The notes under the pieces are model-generated. The model was not told the DNA's origin and did no database searches. It saw nothing but the letters and a program-made list of their open reading frames with translations. This document shows, piece by piece, positions 1 to 10,616 of a stretch of 64,000 nucleotides of DNA. Source of the stretch: Warburgia ugandensis (taxonomy: Eukaryota > Streptophyta > Magnoliopsida > Canellales > Canellaceae); assembly GCA_035236585.1 (NCBI GenBank), contig CP141126.1:69479414-69543413 (forward strand), written 5' to 3'. Every line of letters begins with the position of its first letter. The stretch's first letter is position 1. The translations under genes were made by a program, and so were the position numbers.

Positions 1-443
1 AGGCATGAATGACTTGGCTTACTTAGATTTTCTTGTTAAATTAGGAAACTTCATGCATGGCTCCGATTCTTATTTAAAAGTGATGGAATTGTATGGCTTT
101 TTGCATGGGCCCATTTTAGTCACCTTTGGATCTTCCAATTGCTTTTTGCTTGCCTCAAGATGATCTTGAACCATGATTGATCTTAGGAATGATGAAATTT
201 AGGTCTTTGGCCCTCTTTTGATCTTCATCTTTAATTCTCATCTTAATTGATCTTAGCTGTTGGATTATATTCACACACTTAATATTGATTAGCATCTAAA
301 CTTGTAAAATATCAAGCTTTTGAATTATTAGGTAAAAAATGTATGTGTTGTGAAATTTTAGAAAAAACCTAGAATAATGCCTATAATTTATAACACATGA
401 GATACTAATTGGGTACTTTTTATATAAATTTGAACACTTATCA
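1..443 (-). mobile_element. OTA (Athila/Tat-like) LTR fragment, 5' end of the LTR
   Basis: This stretch is clearly homologous, with small differences, to 28300-28798, the upstream end of the complete LTR at 26036-28798. Shared runs include the block around 'ggctttttgcatgggccca' and the end 'gaacactta'. In minus orientation the LTR begins TGATAAGTG at 443. The bases next to it belong to a LINE reverse transcriptase, not to a polypurine tract, so this is a 5' LTR or a solo LTR inserted into the LINE. The rest lies left of the window. It is an old fossil copy. Confidence 0.7.
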
Positions 444-2240
444 TCTCCCATATTCTTCCAAACCTCTATTGCTATACCAAAGTGCCCCAGAGCCTTTCTT
501 GATTTTATCCTTTTCAAGGCCTCTTTCACTTTATGTATCCTAATCCTATGGTAGAACCTATATAGTCCAATGTTATTTAGGTATACAGTTCTTTCAATCT
601 CTATATCTTGTCATTTAACAATTCTTGAAAGTAACTTTCTCATCTTTGATTACCCTCATCATCTTTGACTAGTACCCTTTAGTCATCACTTTTAATGCAT
701 TTAACGCGGTTTAAAGTCTTTATTCTTTTGTTCTCCTTTTTTTTGTGAGTTTGAAAATATCTTTCTCACCTTCTATTGACCTTAATGTATTGTAGAGATT
801 ATCATATGCCTTTAGTTTAGCCACACTTACTATTCTAATAGAAACCATTTTAGTATTCTTATATTGCTTAAAGTTTTTGTTATTTCTTGTTCTCTCCTAG
901 TGCTTTAAAACAAACTCGTTTCTCTTTAAGAACTTTTAGTACTTTTTCAATCCACCATCAAGTTTTCTTACTGGTTGCCTTATACCTTTGGATACTCATA
1001 GAACATTGTTTACCACTTTCTTAATGGACTCGACCATATTGGTAACATGGTGTTTACTTCTATTTCATTGTTCCACTTTCCTTCTACCATCAATTTGTGT
1101 GTGAATGATGTTATCTTCTTTCCTTTTAAGTTCCACCATTTAGTTTCTGGACAATTGTTAAATGTATTTCCTTTCTTTCATCTCTTAATGTAAATATCCA
1201 TAATCATGAACCTATGTTGTGTGATTAAACTCTCACTGGGTATTACCTTATAATCCTTACAGATTGATATTTCAATATTTTTAAGTAGAAAAAAGTCTGT
1301 TTGACTTATCTATGATCCACTTTTAAAGGTTAGTAAGTGTTCATCCCTCTTCTTGAAGTATGTGTTTGCTAGAGTTAGGTTATATGAGAAAGAAAAATAG
1401 AGAATAGCTTCCCTTATCTCATTTCTTTATCCAACACCAGACCCTCCATGTGCCCTGTCATATCCTTCATTTTCTTTTCCTACATTACCATTTAAGTCTA
1501 TCCACTTTGTGTTGGAAATTTCTTGCATTAGTGCCTTCATATGTTTCTAGAAATGTCTCTTAATTCTATCTTCTAACCCTACATGTGGGGTGTACGCATT
1601 TATAAAATTTATGATCTTCTCTCTTAGAATAAATTGTATTAGTAGAATTCTATCATTGGTTCTTTTAATGTTTACACCTTTATCGTTTAAATCTTTATCC
1701 ACTACTATCCCTATGTCAGTTCGATTATTGTCCTTTCCCATGTACCAAAGCTTATATCCATTGATTCTCTACTTTTAACCGCTTTCCACTTGGTTTTTTG
1801 AACATAAGCTATGTTGAGTCTCTTATGTTTCATCGTATTTACTACCTAAAACCTCTTACATGCTGTGTGCCTATATTCCTTAATGCCATACAAATCTTAT
1901 TCTCTTGAGTAAGTGTCTTTATGCGTGTACATGTAGAACGACGTGGGGACCCCTACCTATTTTCCACTGCACCTCGGTTTTGATGTAGTGTGTTGCTTCT
2001 GAGGGAATTCTCTAGCAGTTCTTACCTAATTTTCATTGCATCTAGGATCTGATGTAGCACGAAGCTTATAGGGAACACCCTTGCAGCCTTTGTCTATTTC
2101 TCACTGCATATAGGCTCCAATGCAATATGCCACTTATGAGGAATGCCATAGCCTGAGGGAATGTCGTAGTCAGATTCATATCATAGGATTTGCTAAAAGA
2201 TTTTACATTGGCTGGGAACCTGATACAACGCTCATTTATC
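444..2240 (-). mobile_element. RTE-type LINE, endonuclease plus start of reverse transcriptase, degraded
   Basis: The minus strand encodes recognisable pieces of a plant RTE LINE polyprotein. The apurinic/apyrimidinic-type endonuclease lies at about 1870-1230, with 'RLNIAYVQKTKWKAV' (usual form RLNIACLQETKW), 'GKDNNRTDIGIVVDK', 'IINFINAYTPHVG' and 'ANTYFKKRDEHLLTFKSGS'. A weaker linker follows. The reverse transcriptase begins at about 560-450 with 'ALKRIKSRKALGHFGIAIEVWKN' shortened here to its core K-S-R-K-A-L-G. The usual form is KxGKAxGPDGIPIEVWK, so the PDG proline-aspartate is lost. Frames are broken by stops and small indels, so the copy is dead. The rest of the RT is cut off at 443, where an LTR element is inserted. 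The part above about 1900 is the 5' non-coding region. Confidence 0.8.
1950..2165 (-). repeat. Three diverged tandem units of about 70 bp in the LINE 5' region
   Basis: Three successive units share the order 'cctatttt/ctca-ctgca-c/tag-ct-gatgta/caata', then 'gaggga/agggaa/gaggaa', then a short 'tgc-agcc' tail. They start near 1955, 2025 and 2090. They lie just upstream (minus sense) of the endonuclease. This may be a repeated 5' UTR or promoter module of the LINE. The function is inferred; the repetition is seen directly but is diverged. Confidence 0.5.
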
Positions 2241-3918
2241 CAAACTTGGGATCGATCACGAGATCATAAAACCATTTAGGTGGATTGGTAAATGTGCTAA
2301 TTTAATTAAAATTTTTAGAAAAATCTTTACTCTAAAGTTCCATCCACCTCCACTACATTTCTATGGCTCCAAGCTAAGATAATTTCAGCCACATATAACA
2401 AATGATTTTCCCAACTCGAAAGAAAAATGGCTAGATCAGTGAACAAACAATATACTTGATATATTACCTTTAATTAATGAGCCCAATACAATGTGAAGTT
2501 TTAGGAATGAGAGAGAATCAAATGAAATAAAATTATTTTAATAGCTTAAATAAATTTGCATAGCATTCTCCAATTTTGGTACATCAATAAAAAATTTATT
2601 TTATGACTTAAGTAACTGCATTTTTAGATATTTTATTCATGTTGATAAAACAACTAATTGATAAATTGGTGTATAACAAATAATTCAACTAAAAGAAGTG
2701 ACCTAAATGAAAAATAGATTTAGTATAATTGGAATATTATTTTTTGACAATAAATATGATTAATATTACTAACAAAGTACGATGAGCTTGCTATGGAATT
2801 AGATGCAAAAGCCTTGAATTGTTTAATCATTTCTTGTTTGGGGCTACAAGATGTCGAGATTTGGTGACATCATATGAATGGGTAGGATCAAGAAAAGGTG
2901 GGGCTCATCATGTCCAAGTGGCCACCACACGAGTTTTGTGTAAGAATGTAAATTATACTTTTGAGCCTCTTTCTTAAAGATGGAAGGGTTCATTGATTGG
3001 ACGGCTTAGATCAGTTTACACTTTGTATAGAATTGATCACAACTATAGCTTATACAAGGATAATTTCTCAGTACTGAAGATGTCTTGCTGGTGTAAGGCA
3101 TCATAAAGCATGGTACTGATAGAAAAGTCAAGAGGATCTGATAACCCAAGAATTGAAAGTTATTACCCAAAGCCTACCATATTATTTTTATGGGTTCAAA
3201 TTACCTAATAAGAGGAAATCGAGAGTTTCTAAAAGCATCAAATTCTAGTAAGTATACGATCGGCGGTTTAGCATTCTTTATGGATTAACATTCTTTATTT
3301 TTCACCAGAGGCCCTACCAGATGGATGGTTTGAAGCTTTGAATGACCAAAAAAACATTTGTTGACTTGTACTTTGGCTACAAGTGAAAATCTTGGATAGT
3401 GGTCAACCGACCACCATTACAAAAACTATTATGGTCTTCTTCTCTCTTAGTTACATGGGTCCAATAGTTAAAATCTTGAAAGCTCAAAAAAATCAAGATA
3501 GCTATCGGTCATAGTTTTCTAGTGATTCTAGTAGTGATCTAGTACAAAAGTAATTAAATAATTAGTTATATGTAAATAGTAAAAATCTTTAAAAAATACA
3601 AAAAAGGATAAAAAGTTGTCAAACCAACAGCAATGATAACCCTACAAAATAAAGATTTAAATTTCTTAATTCAAATAAGAATACATCTCCCTATAATGCA
3701 TATATGAAAAATTATAGAAACATAGTTGGATCAAAAGAAAGAAGATTTCCTTGAAGTACTTGAGCACTCATCTCTTAATTGTTTTGATTTCATCACTATA
3801 AATCAACTTATAAACTTAAGATTGTAATCCATATCAAACTTTAGTAGCAATAGAATCCAAAATATGAAAAATTAAAATTAAAAAGACTTTGGCTCATATA
3901 AGATCTAAATACACTAGC
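2241..3918. other. Unrecognised AT-rich intergenic DNA
   Basis: There is no open frame of note and no motif I recognise. It could include the 3' flank of the hAT copy that follows, but I saw no convincing terminal inverted repeats. Confidence 0.5.
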
Positions 3919-4152
3919 TTAAACTACCTTGACTCCTAAGAAGGGAAGTAAAGCTTTCTCCCCATCCCATGATTGGCACTTGTTGAGTAAATTTGGAATA
4001 CTTGAGTCCTCCTCATCTTCTAGTCCTCCTCGTTCTTCCATTCTCACATTTCTTGATTCCAAAGAAACTTTGAAACAACAAAAAAAATATATCAATCCAT
4101 TCATCTTCTTCATTTTGAAGTAAGACAATATTGAGGTTGACTTTATCGTCAC
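3919..4152 (-). pseudogene. Possible tail of the hAT transposase or its 3' flank
   Basis: A 77-codon frame follows the hAT dimerisation domain on the same strand, just after its stop. It has an acidic stretch (ERGGLEDEEDSS) like the acidic tails seen after the dimerisation domain in many plant hAT proteins. The similarity is only compositional, so this may be chance. Confidence 0.25.
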
Positions 4153-4156
4153 TAGA

Positions 4157-4402
4157 TCAATTCCTTCTTAATTGTAACTCCCTTAATCTCAAATTATTGT
4201 GGATGAACACAAGCTTGTCTAGCCTCTCATGCTTCAAGTAGTTCCTCTTCTTTGTGTGGATTTGGTCGAATGTGCTCCAATTTCTTTCACAAGGAGAAGA
4301 AGAAGCATTTTGACTCAATACTCTCATTGCGATACGTTGAAGGTTAGGAGCACTTTCACTATATGACATCCACCAAGAAACTGAAATTAAAAGATACTGC
4401 AT
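4157..4402 (-). pseudogene. hAT-family transposase, C-terminal dimerisation domain only
   Basis: This minus-strand frame carries the hallmark of the hAT C-terminal dimerisation domain: 'WW' followed by 'LQRIAMRVLSQNASSSPCER', then 'NWSTFDQIHTKKRNYL' and 'LVFIHNNLRLRE'. In the family this domain drives transposase multimerisation next to the RNase H-like catalytic fold. About 80 residues remain of a protein that is usually 600-750 residues. The N-terminal zinc finger and catalytic core would lie to the right, where an AT-rich tandem repeat and a TRIM now sit, so this is a truncated, non-functional relic. It could also be a domesticated hAT-derived gene cut short, but nothing supports expression. 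Confidence 0.8.
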
Positions 4403-4407
4403 AGTAA

Positions 4408-4458
4408 TTAAAATTATAAAATAATATTAAAATTATAAAATAATATTAAAATTAAAAG
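4408..4458. repeat. AT-rich tandem repeat, 19-bp unit, about 2.5 copies
   Basis: The unit 'aaaattataaaataatatt' is repeated directly with almost no change, between the hAT fragment and the TRIM. It is short and of simple composition. Confidence 0.7.
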
Positions 4459-4460
4459 AT

Positions 4461-4680
4461 GCGCACGGGTTTTGGTCCCTCCCCCGCGTCCAGGGGAAAA
4501 CGCGTCATTGCTGTGAAGGGAGAGAACCCCCCTTATAACCAGGCCCATCACCCCCCTAGCCGATGTGGGACTAACTCTCCTGCGTCCCGCCCTCAGACCA
4601 TCTTGGGTCCCCTCACAAGGCCAACCCTTAGGCCATCTTGGCACGGTAGCCATCTCCCGCCTACGGGACACACGCCCAAA
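4461..4680 (-). repeat. Inverted arm of the TRIM, pairs with 4796-5027
   Basis: The reverse complement of this stretch follows 4796-5027 in order: 'ggcgtgtgt', a G-rich PPT, 'ggccttgtgagggg', 'gagagttagtccca', 'gggctgg/gggcctgg', 'ataag', a 'ctcacag/ttcacag' block and 'cccgtgcg/gccgtgcgg'. The arms are about 220 bp and imperfect. Confidence 0.75.
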
Positions 4681-4730
4681 GCGGACAATATTCTTATTGT
4701 GGACCCCACGGTGGGTGGGGTGTGTCAATT

Positions 4731-4743
4731 TGGTATCAGAGCC
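4731..4743 (+). promoter_or_regulatory. Primer binding site of the TRIM (tRNA-iMet type)
   Basis: 'tggtatcagagcc' starts three bases after the LTR end TGTGTCA. It matches the complement of the 3' end of plant initiator tRNA-Met, the common primer of plant LTR elements. Confidence 0.8.
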
Positions 4744-5090
4744 AGTCTCCTCGTGGTGATGGGTGGCTAACCACATGCGTGCCTCGGTCACACGAGGGCG
4801 TGTGTTTCCTAAGGGGGAGAGCTCTAGCCTTGCCGGCTCAGGCATCGTGAGGTACCATGGCCTTGTGAGGGGTGGCGAAGCGGAGAAGGCCGAGGGGGCG
4901 ACGGTTGAGAGTTAGTCCCATACCGCCTGGAGAGGGGAGCTGGGCTGGGTGATAAGGAGTGGGAACACTCCTCACAGTAAGAACGCATTTTACCCTGGGA
5001 AGCCGGGGTGAGAACAAAGCCGTGCGGACCCAGTGGGCCCAGAGCGGACAATATTCTTACTGTGGACCCCACGGTGGGTGGGGTGTGTCA

Positions 5091-8000
5091 TAAACCCCCT
5101 TCTCCTTAGTTCTGATTATGTTACTAGAGGATAACCTGTTGGTGAACGGATTTGACTGGCATGAATGGTAACAAGGGCCAGGACTGCTCAGATAAAAAAT
5201 TTGAGTTGCCAACTGAAGCATGGGGCCTCAAAACCTTAGGATCTATTAAAATAGTTAGTATTTAGTGATCCAGACCAAAAATTTAGACGCAAAGGAATGA
5301 ATAGTCAAAATATCATAGCTTGAACCGTTCTTATTTGGAGGGTGACCAAGGCGCACGGTGTAGATGCACTATAGGAATGCAAGTGCTTGGTTCATTCCTA
5401 GGCATGAGAAACAGTCTCCAACCATTCTGAATGCTAATATGTCCTATAGAATAGTACGCACTTCGATGCATTCTTAAGACTAGGATGCGCTGAGCATTTC
5501 AGAACATGCATTATGTCCCAAAGCATTTTGGTGACATCATTTTAATCCATGTTTTTCCCAGATTTGATCTAAACTGTTAAGATTTATCTAAGACTTGATT
5601 TTCAATTTATAAAGCAATATAACTCCAAATTTTGATTCGAGACATCCGTTGGATTTGTCTCGACAACATGAACATAATTATGCAATATAATTTATGATTA
5701 AAACACATTTTAAGTTGATCCAAACCCAAAAATCCTAGAATAACGTAGATCAAATAGATCAAAAGTGATCAAACCTTAGAATTTGATTAATTAGATAATT
5801 TAGAAAAGTAAATAGATTGATATAATAGTAAGATCATCCAAATAAACTTAAATGTTGATCTAAACTATTGAATAAAATGAAAACCATGTATCTAATTGAT
5901 CAGAAATGGATTTGATCATCGATCATCATCTAGCAATGATCTATCACCTAATGTCTAGTTCGTGATCAAATCCACAAACTCCCATATGATCCAACCATTA
6001 ATCGATCATCAAAACTCAGATATGTGACCTCTCTGACCATTTTATCACAATCTAATCACCAATCAGCCATTAGATGCTAGATTTGCACATGATCCATCCT
6101 TTTATGAGGATCAACCCATGATCAATTGCCTAACACCTGTATCAATCACCAATTTGAGCTTCCATTTAGATTTGACCATAGATCAAGCACTTGATCTGAG
6201 TTGTTCAATCTTGAATTTTTTATCAAAGGCAATCAAACCCAATCGGGTCACATTAGACACAATGTCATATATGGATTTAAGCAATTAGAGTGAAGATAAC
6301 TATAGAGTTTTACTTAAATTAATTAAATTTCATCTTATCTTAGTTATGCCTAGTAAATTATAGTAAATTTAGAAAATAAATAAGATTAGAATGGATTAAA
6401 CTTTTGAAAGAATAATTGAGCTATTTATATTATTAATTAGATTAATCTAACAATTAGATTGTCCTGATGACCTTAGATTCAAAGATTTGATGTTAGGCTG
6501 ACTTAGAACTATTGATCTGACCATTTGATCAATAGATCAAATATTGAGATATGAAATAAAATATCTATAAGTTAGAAATAAATAGGAATTGAGGACAATT
6601 AGATGATCTAGACCGTTGAGCTTTGATCAATAGACAAGATTTAATATTTACAAAATAAAATAAAATAAAATAAAATACATATGATCAGAAAATGATAAAG
6701 CCAGAATGACCATTTTAATGGGGATCAGAGGCCCAAATAGGTTACAATTAAGAAATCGTATATAAGATGATGACATTGTAATGTATATATGTATTGATAG
6801 AGATGCTCACTGGTACGAACTAAGCTTATTGAGCATTTTGAGGATTGGGATAACCGTGTTGGAGGTAGGTAGTTTTAGCATCTATTTTCCATTGCAATTT
6901 TGAGCATGTCATTAACTTTGCTAAGATGTATAGGTTTTAAATAACCAAATCCTTTGATTATCATGCTTTCGATTTGAGATTACTTGACAATCACAAAACT
7001 TATATTTTGTCATGTTGCATTATTTTAACTTATAAAAAATGCAATATTTGCAAATGAGGCATGCGAGCTGTATATATGTACCTTTATAACCATGGTGCAC
7101 ACTTTTATATTAAAAATGAAAATGATGTTGCTCATTCTATTACATGTAGTTTTATGTTTTTAAAAGAAATGATTATTCTTGAGATTGCATTAATCGCATG
7201 CTTTGAGATGAGTTAAAGAAATGAATGGTTTTGCATGAGATATATGACATATGATTGAATAAGTTTTGGTTCGAGATATATGTTTGTTCAGGCTAATGAG
7301 TGTACTAAGCACTATGCAAAGAGGTTGTACAATTTGGCCTCCGGCCTCTAATCATTAAAGGTGGTAGGTATCCATGCCCAAAGAGGCATATGTTTTTCTA
7401 GACTACTGTGGTAGCAACAACCACTGGAGGTGGTCATGGCACCCTTTTGAGATGTATCTATCATCATTGTGAAGGTTGTGGTGGCTGGTCTCTAGATACT
7501 AGTGACACATGATTCAGTGATCTGGTCGTGAGCATAGTATACCATAGAATTTTGATTTTGTGACCCCACGTAGATGGGCATGGTGATAGTCTTTAGATGA
7601 GTACTCATGACCAACTAGTCATTGTACTTGCCGGGGTGCATATGTGTAGGTGATGATGATGTTGTTGGTTTAGGAATGCTGACATTTATGGTTTAACAGA
7701 TTACTACTTTAATATTTGGAGGATATTATGGCATTTGGTTTATCAAGTTAAATGGTGGATCTTTCACATAATTTACAAGTTATGCATTGATGTGATTTTG
7801 TGATATATTATATACTACAATTATGTGAGATTACCATGCAAGTTCAATCATTTGAAAAATATACATTTAAAGTCATGCACATTTTATGTTAATATTATTT
7901 GAAATATTTTAGCATGAAACTATAATCTGAGGTTGACATGTGGTTTCAATTATGTTCCCTATCTTTGATTTGATCATTATAGTCTTTAGTACTGCATGAA

Positions 8001-8510
8001 AAATTATTTGAAATATTGTTTAGACTTGGATTTTAAAATGTGGTATACTAGATGTGAAACTATTTGCATAAGTGCAAGCTTGTTGAGATATTGTAAATTA
8101 TTTTCAATGTCTCAGGTCTTTGAAGAATTTGATTTGAGGTAGAGCAAATTGAAGTGGATGCAAAATTGAATGAAGATAATCGTGTCATGGACTATATAAA
8201 CAATGTAAGCATGACATATTCCTTTTGGACATGTATATGTCGTTATTATGATTGGACTGTGAGTTGTGACTAGCTAGATCTTGGATGTATGTATTTTTGT
8301 TTTTGTTTTATATTTATATAAAAAATTTCTCTAACTATTTTGTTTTTTTGGAAGTCAATGACACTCGGGTTTTTGAAATGAATTTAAAAGAAAAAGAATC
8401 TTGCACTGCATTGCATTGTTTTTACGAAATTGTTTCCAAATAGTGATCGATCCTGCATTAGGAATTAGTTTTGCACTTTAAAAATGCATATGAAAACCCA
8501 GGTCATCACA
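5091..8510 (+). repeat. 5' LTR (left end missing) of the plus-strand Tekay-like element
   Basis: It is homologous along its length to 14262-16630, for example 'aaatttgagtt', 'cctcaaaaccttagga', 'gatcaaaagtgatcaaacctta' and 'catttggtttatcaagtta'. It ends 'ggtcatcaca' directly before a PBS. It is the longer of the two copies and carries no CT microsatellite. It contains no recognisable gene. Confidence 0.75.
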
Positions 8511-8526
8511 ATTAGTATCAAAGCCC
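8511..8526 (+). promoter_or_regulatory. Primer binding site (tRNA-iMet type, diverged)
   Basis: 'attagtatcaaagccc' directly follows the 5' LTR end. It resembles the standard TGGTATCAGAGCC with transitions typical of decayed methylated DNA. Confidence 0.65.
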
Positions 8527-10616
8527 TAGTTTATCCTTTTATAGCCATTCCTACATGTCCAAAAGTCATATATGATTAGAATAATTAAGAACAAATTGTC
8601 TAAATATTAGTTATAAATATGACTAGTATGGAAAATGGTATTGAATGAGAAGGAGATACATCATAAGTAGGCAAAAAAAAGAGTTGGAGCTAAAACTACT
8701 TGAGCATTAGAAGACCCATCAAAATCAAGTCTAAATTACTTAGGGTTAAGAAGTTATGAGTAGTGGAGTAAACTAGGAAACTATTAACCCTTGAAAGTAT
8801 AAAAATAAATAAATAAGGTCATTATGATGATATCTTTAGTAGATAACCTTGACTTATACTAGATTTATTAAATTGATAAATATGGATAACTTAGCTCAAT
8901 CCTGGATGAATTACATGGGACTTTGTGAGAAGTAACCACTATCTTACAAATAATAACGTAAGTATAATGGAGTAGATTAGAAAATAATTATAGTAAATGA
9001 TATTTTATGTGATTAAGAGGATCATGAGATGAGTATGAACATGTTAGTGGATGTAAAAGGTTGAATTCAAGTGGTACTACAAGGAATTTGATTAGAGCAT
9101 AGTTAATAGAAGATTTTGATGATAATGTAATTGAGGATATTTGATTTGTGATGATAGATTAATCATGGAATTTAAACATGAAGGTAGAGAAGCGTAGTAT
9201 GGAGGTAATAAACTAAAAATTCAATGGATTTCTTAAGATATTGTAAGGATTCATTGGAAATATGGGCATTTGAGGATTTCGATGTTGTTAATAGAGAAGT
9301 CTAACATTATTTGGAAGTATTTAATTCATAATATCTATTGACCAAAAGTATAGCTGTGTGTCTATTATGTGCAACAAATCAAATGGAGACATTGATCCAA
9401 GTAGACAAAAAGGAACAATTTTACTGCAAGGTAACATGAGATGTAAGTAATCTTATTCGTTCGACATTGAATAGTCAGAATAAGAAGATCATGGATTTGA
9501 CATATATAAGGAAGATAGACATGTATTAAGCCCAGATGTCAAATATTAAGGATCTTAAATTGTTTTGCTAAATTGGAAGATTAAACAAGATCACTTTAGT
9601 TATTTTATTACTAAAGGATGCAAAGGAGGTAAAATATGGGAGTAAAGTTGATTTTGAAAACAATAGAGTGTTGAAACTAAGGATAGTGTGTATTAAAGAA
9701 TTTGTAGAATTACCATAAAAGAATTGTGTTCAACAAGGAATTGAACTCTAAAATTAGTTTTACTTTAAAAATTTATCATTTTAGGATGCTTATCTAATTG
9801 AAAAATATTAAGAAAATGATGAGATAAACTGTTGAAATTAGAATTTCATTAGACCCATTATTTTTATTAAGAAACACCAGTTATTCTTGTCAATAAGGGG
9901 ATAGTTGATAATAACTTACATTACAATTAAGTGCCATTACCTTAGAATAATGTTGTTTAGGCTATAAGTTGCAAGAACTAGGTATTTCAACCATTTCTTA
10001 ATAAACTTGTTAGTGTATTAGTAAGCAACACCCAAAAATATATAATACATTAAGAGAAACATTACGTATACTTATACAGGAGTTCCTATAAAGGAAGTCA
10101 ACCCACTAGGCTAAGTCATTTTAGAATTTATAGTCCTATTAGATCAAGTGATAGCTAAGGCAGAAATGAAGTAGGAAAATACTTGAAATAGTGATGGAAT
10201 TAAAAATTTCCTAAGCCTTACTAGACACTACAATAGCGTATTGAATGATTATTAATTTGCTATTAATTAAGAAAATGATTAAGGACATAAGATGGGTATA
10301 AGGTGACACATGAGGGGCAAATTTTTAGAAATTGAAGGAACCAACCATTGCACTTATACTTACGCCACCTTCTAATAAATGAGGTTGAATGGTTGTCGAT
10401 GATGGATCTGATAAATAATTAAGAAATGTGCCAATATAGGATAAGAAAAGAGAGAACATGCTTCCAAAAGGTGAAGAAGTAGCTTGAAATAGGCAAAGTG
10501 GTAATGAGGTAAAGCATTCACTACGAACCTAGTAGTGACATCCATCTTCAAAAACACTTTAGATACATATAGATAATGATTGAGGCACAAGCTTTGGTTG
10601 AGGAATCAAGTCTCAT
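8527..10616 (+). other. Decayed interior of the plus-strand Tekay-like element
   Basis: About 2.1 kb lies between the PBS and the nested solo LTR. I could not identify gag, protease, RT or integrase motifs in any frame. Its place between PBS and LTR is the only evidence that it once was the interior. Some tracts read as long but unrecognised peptide fragments, for example near 9540-9750. Confidence 0.45.

Larger units (their letters stand above)
4461..5090 (+). mobile_element. TRIM-like small LTR retroelement, rearranged with an inverted arm
   Basis: A GC-rich island in AT-rich DNA. From 4680 it reads on the plus strand as the last 48 bp of an LTR ending TGTGTCA (4680-4727), a PBS (4731-4743, 'tggtatcagagcc', initiator-tRNA-Met type), about 80 bp of interior, a PPT-like 'taagggggagag' near 4810, and a 3' LTR (about 4822-5090) ending in the same 48 bp. 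The size, lack of coding sequence and PBS are typical of TRIMs. Left of 4680 the expected 5' LTR body is missing. Instead 4461-4680 is the reverse complement of the interior end, PPT and first LTR part (compare 4796-5027). This is a fossil, non-autonomous element. I saw no 5S-like sequence, so it is not an obvious Cassandra. Confidence 0.7.

Noticed and set aside
4731-4743. A tRNA gene fragment
   Set aside because: The sequence is complementary to the tRNA 3' end and lies just after an LTR end, so it is a primer binding site. No cloverleaf surrounds it.
4414-5072. Pro/Arg-rich frames of 80-143 codons in the GC-rich island
   Set aside because: They overlap the TRIM on both strands. PBS, PPT and LTR ends explain the sequence better than a gene.
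4461-5090. A Cassandra-type TRIM carrying 5S rRNA promoter sequence
   Set aside because: I found no 5S internal promoter motif in the LTR.
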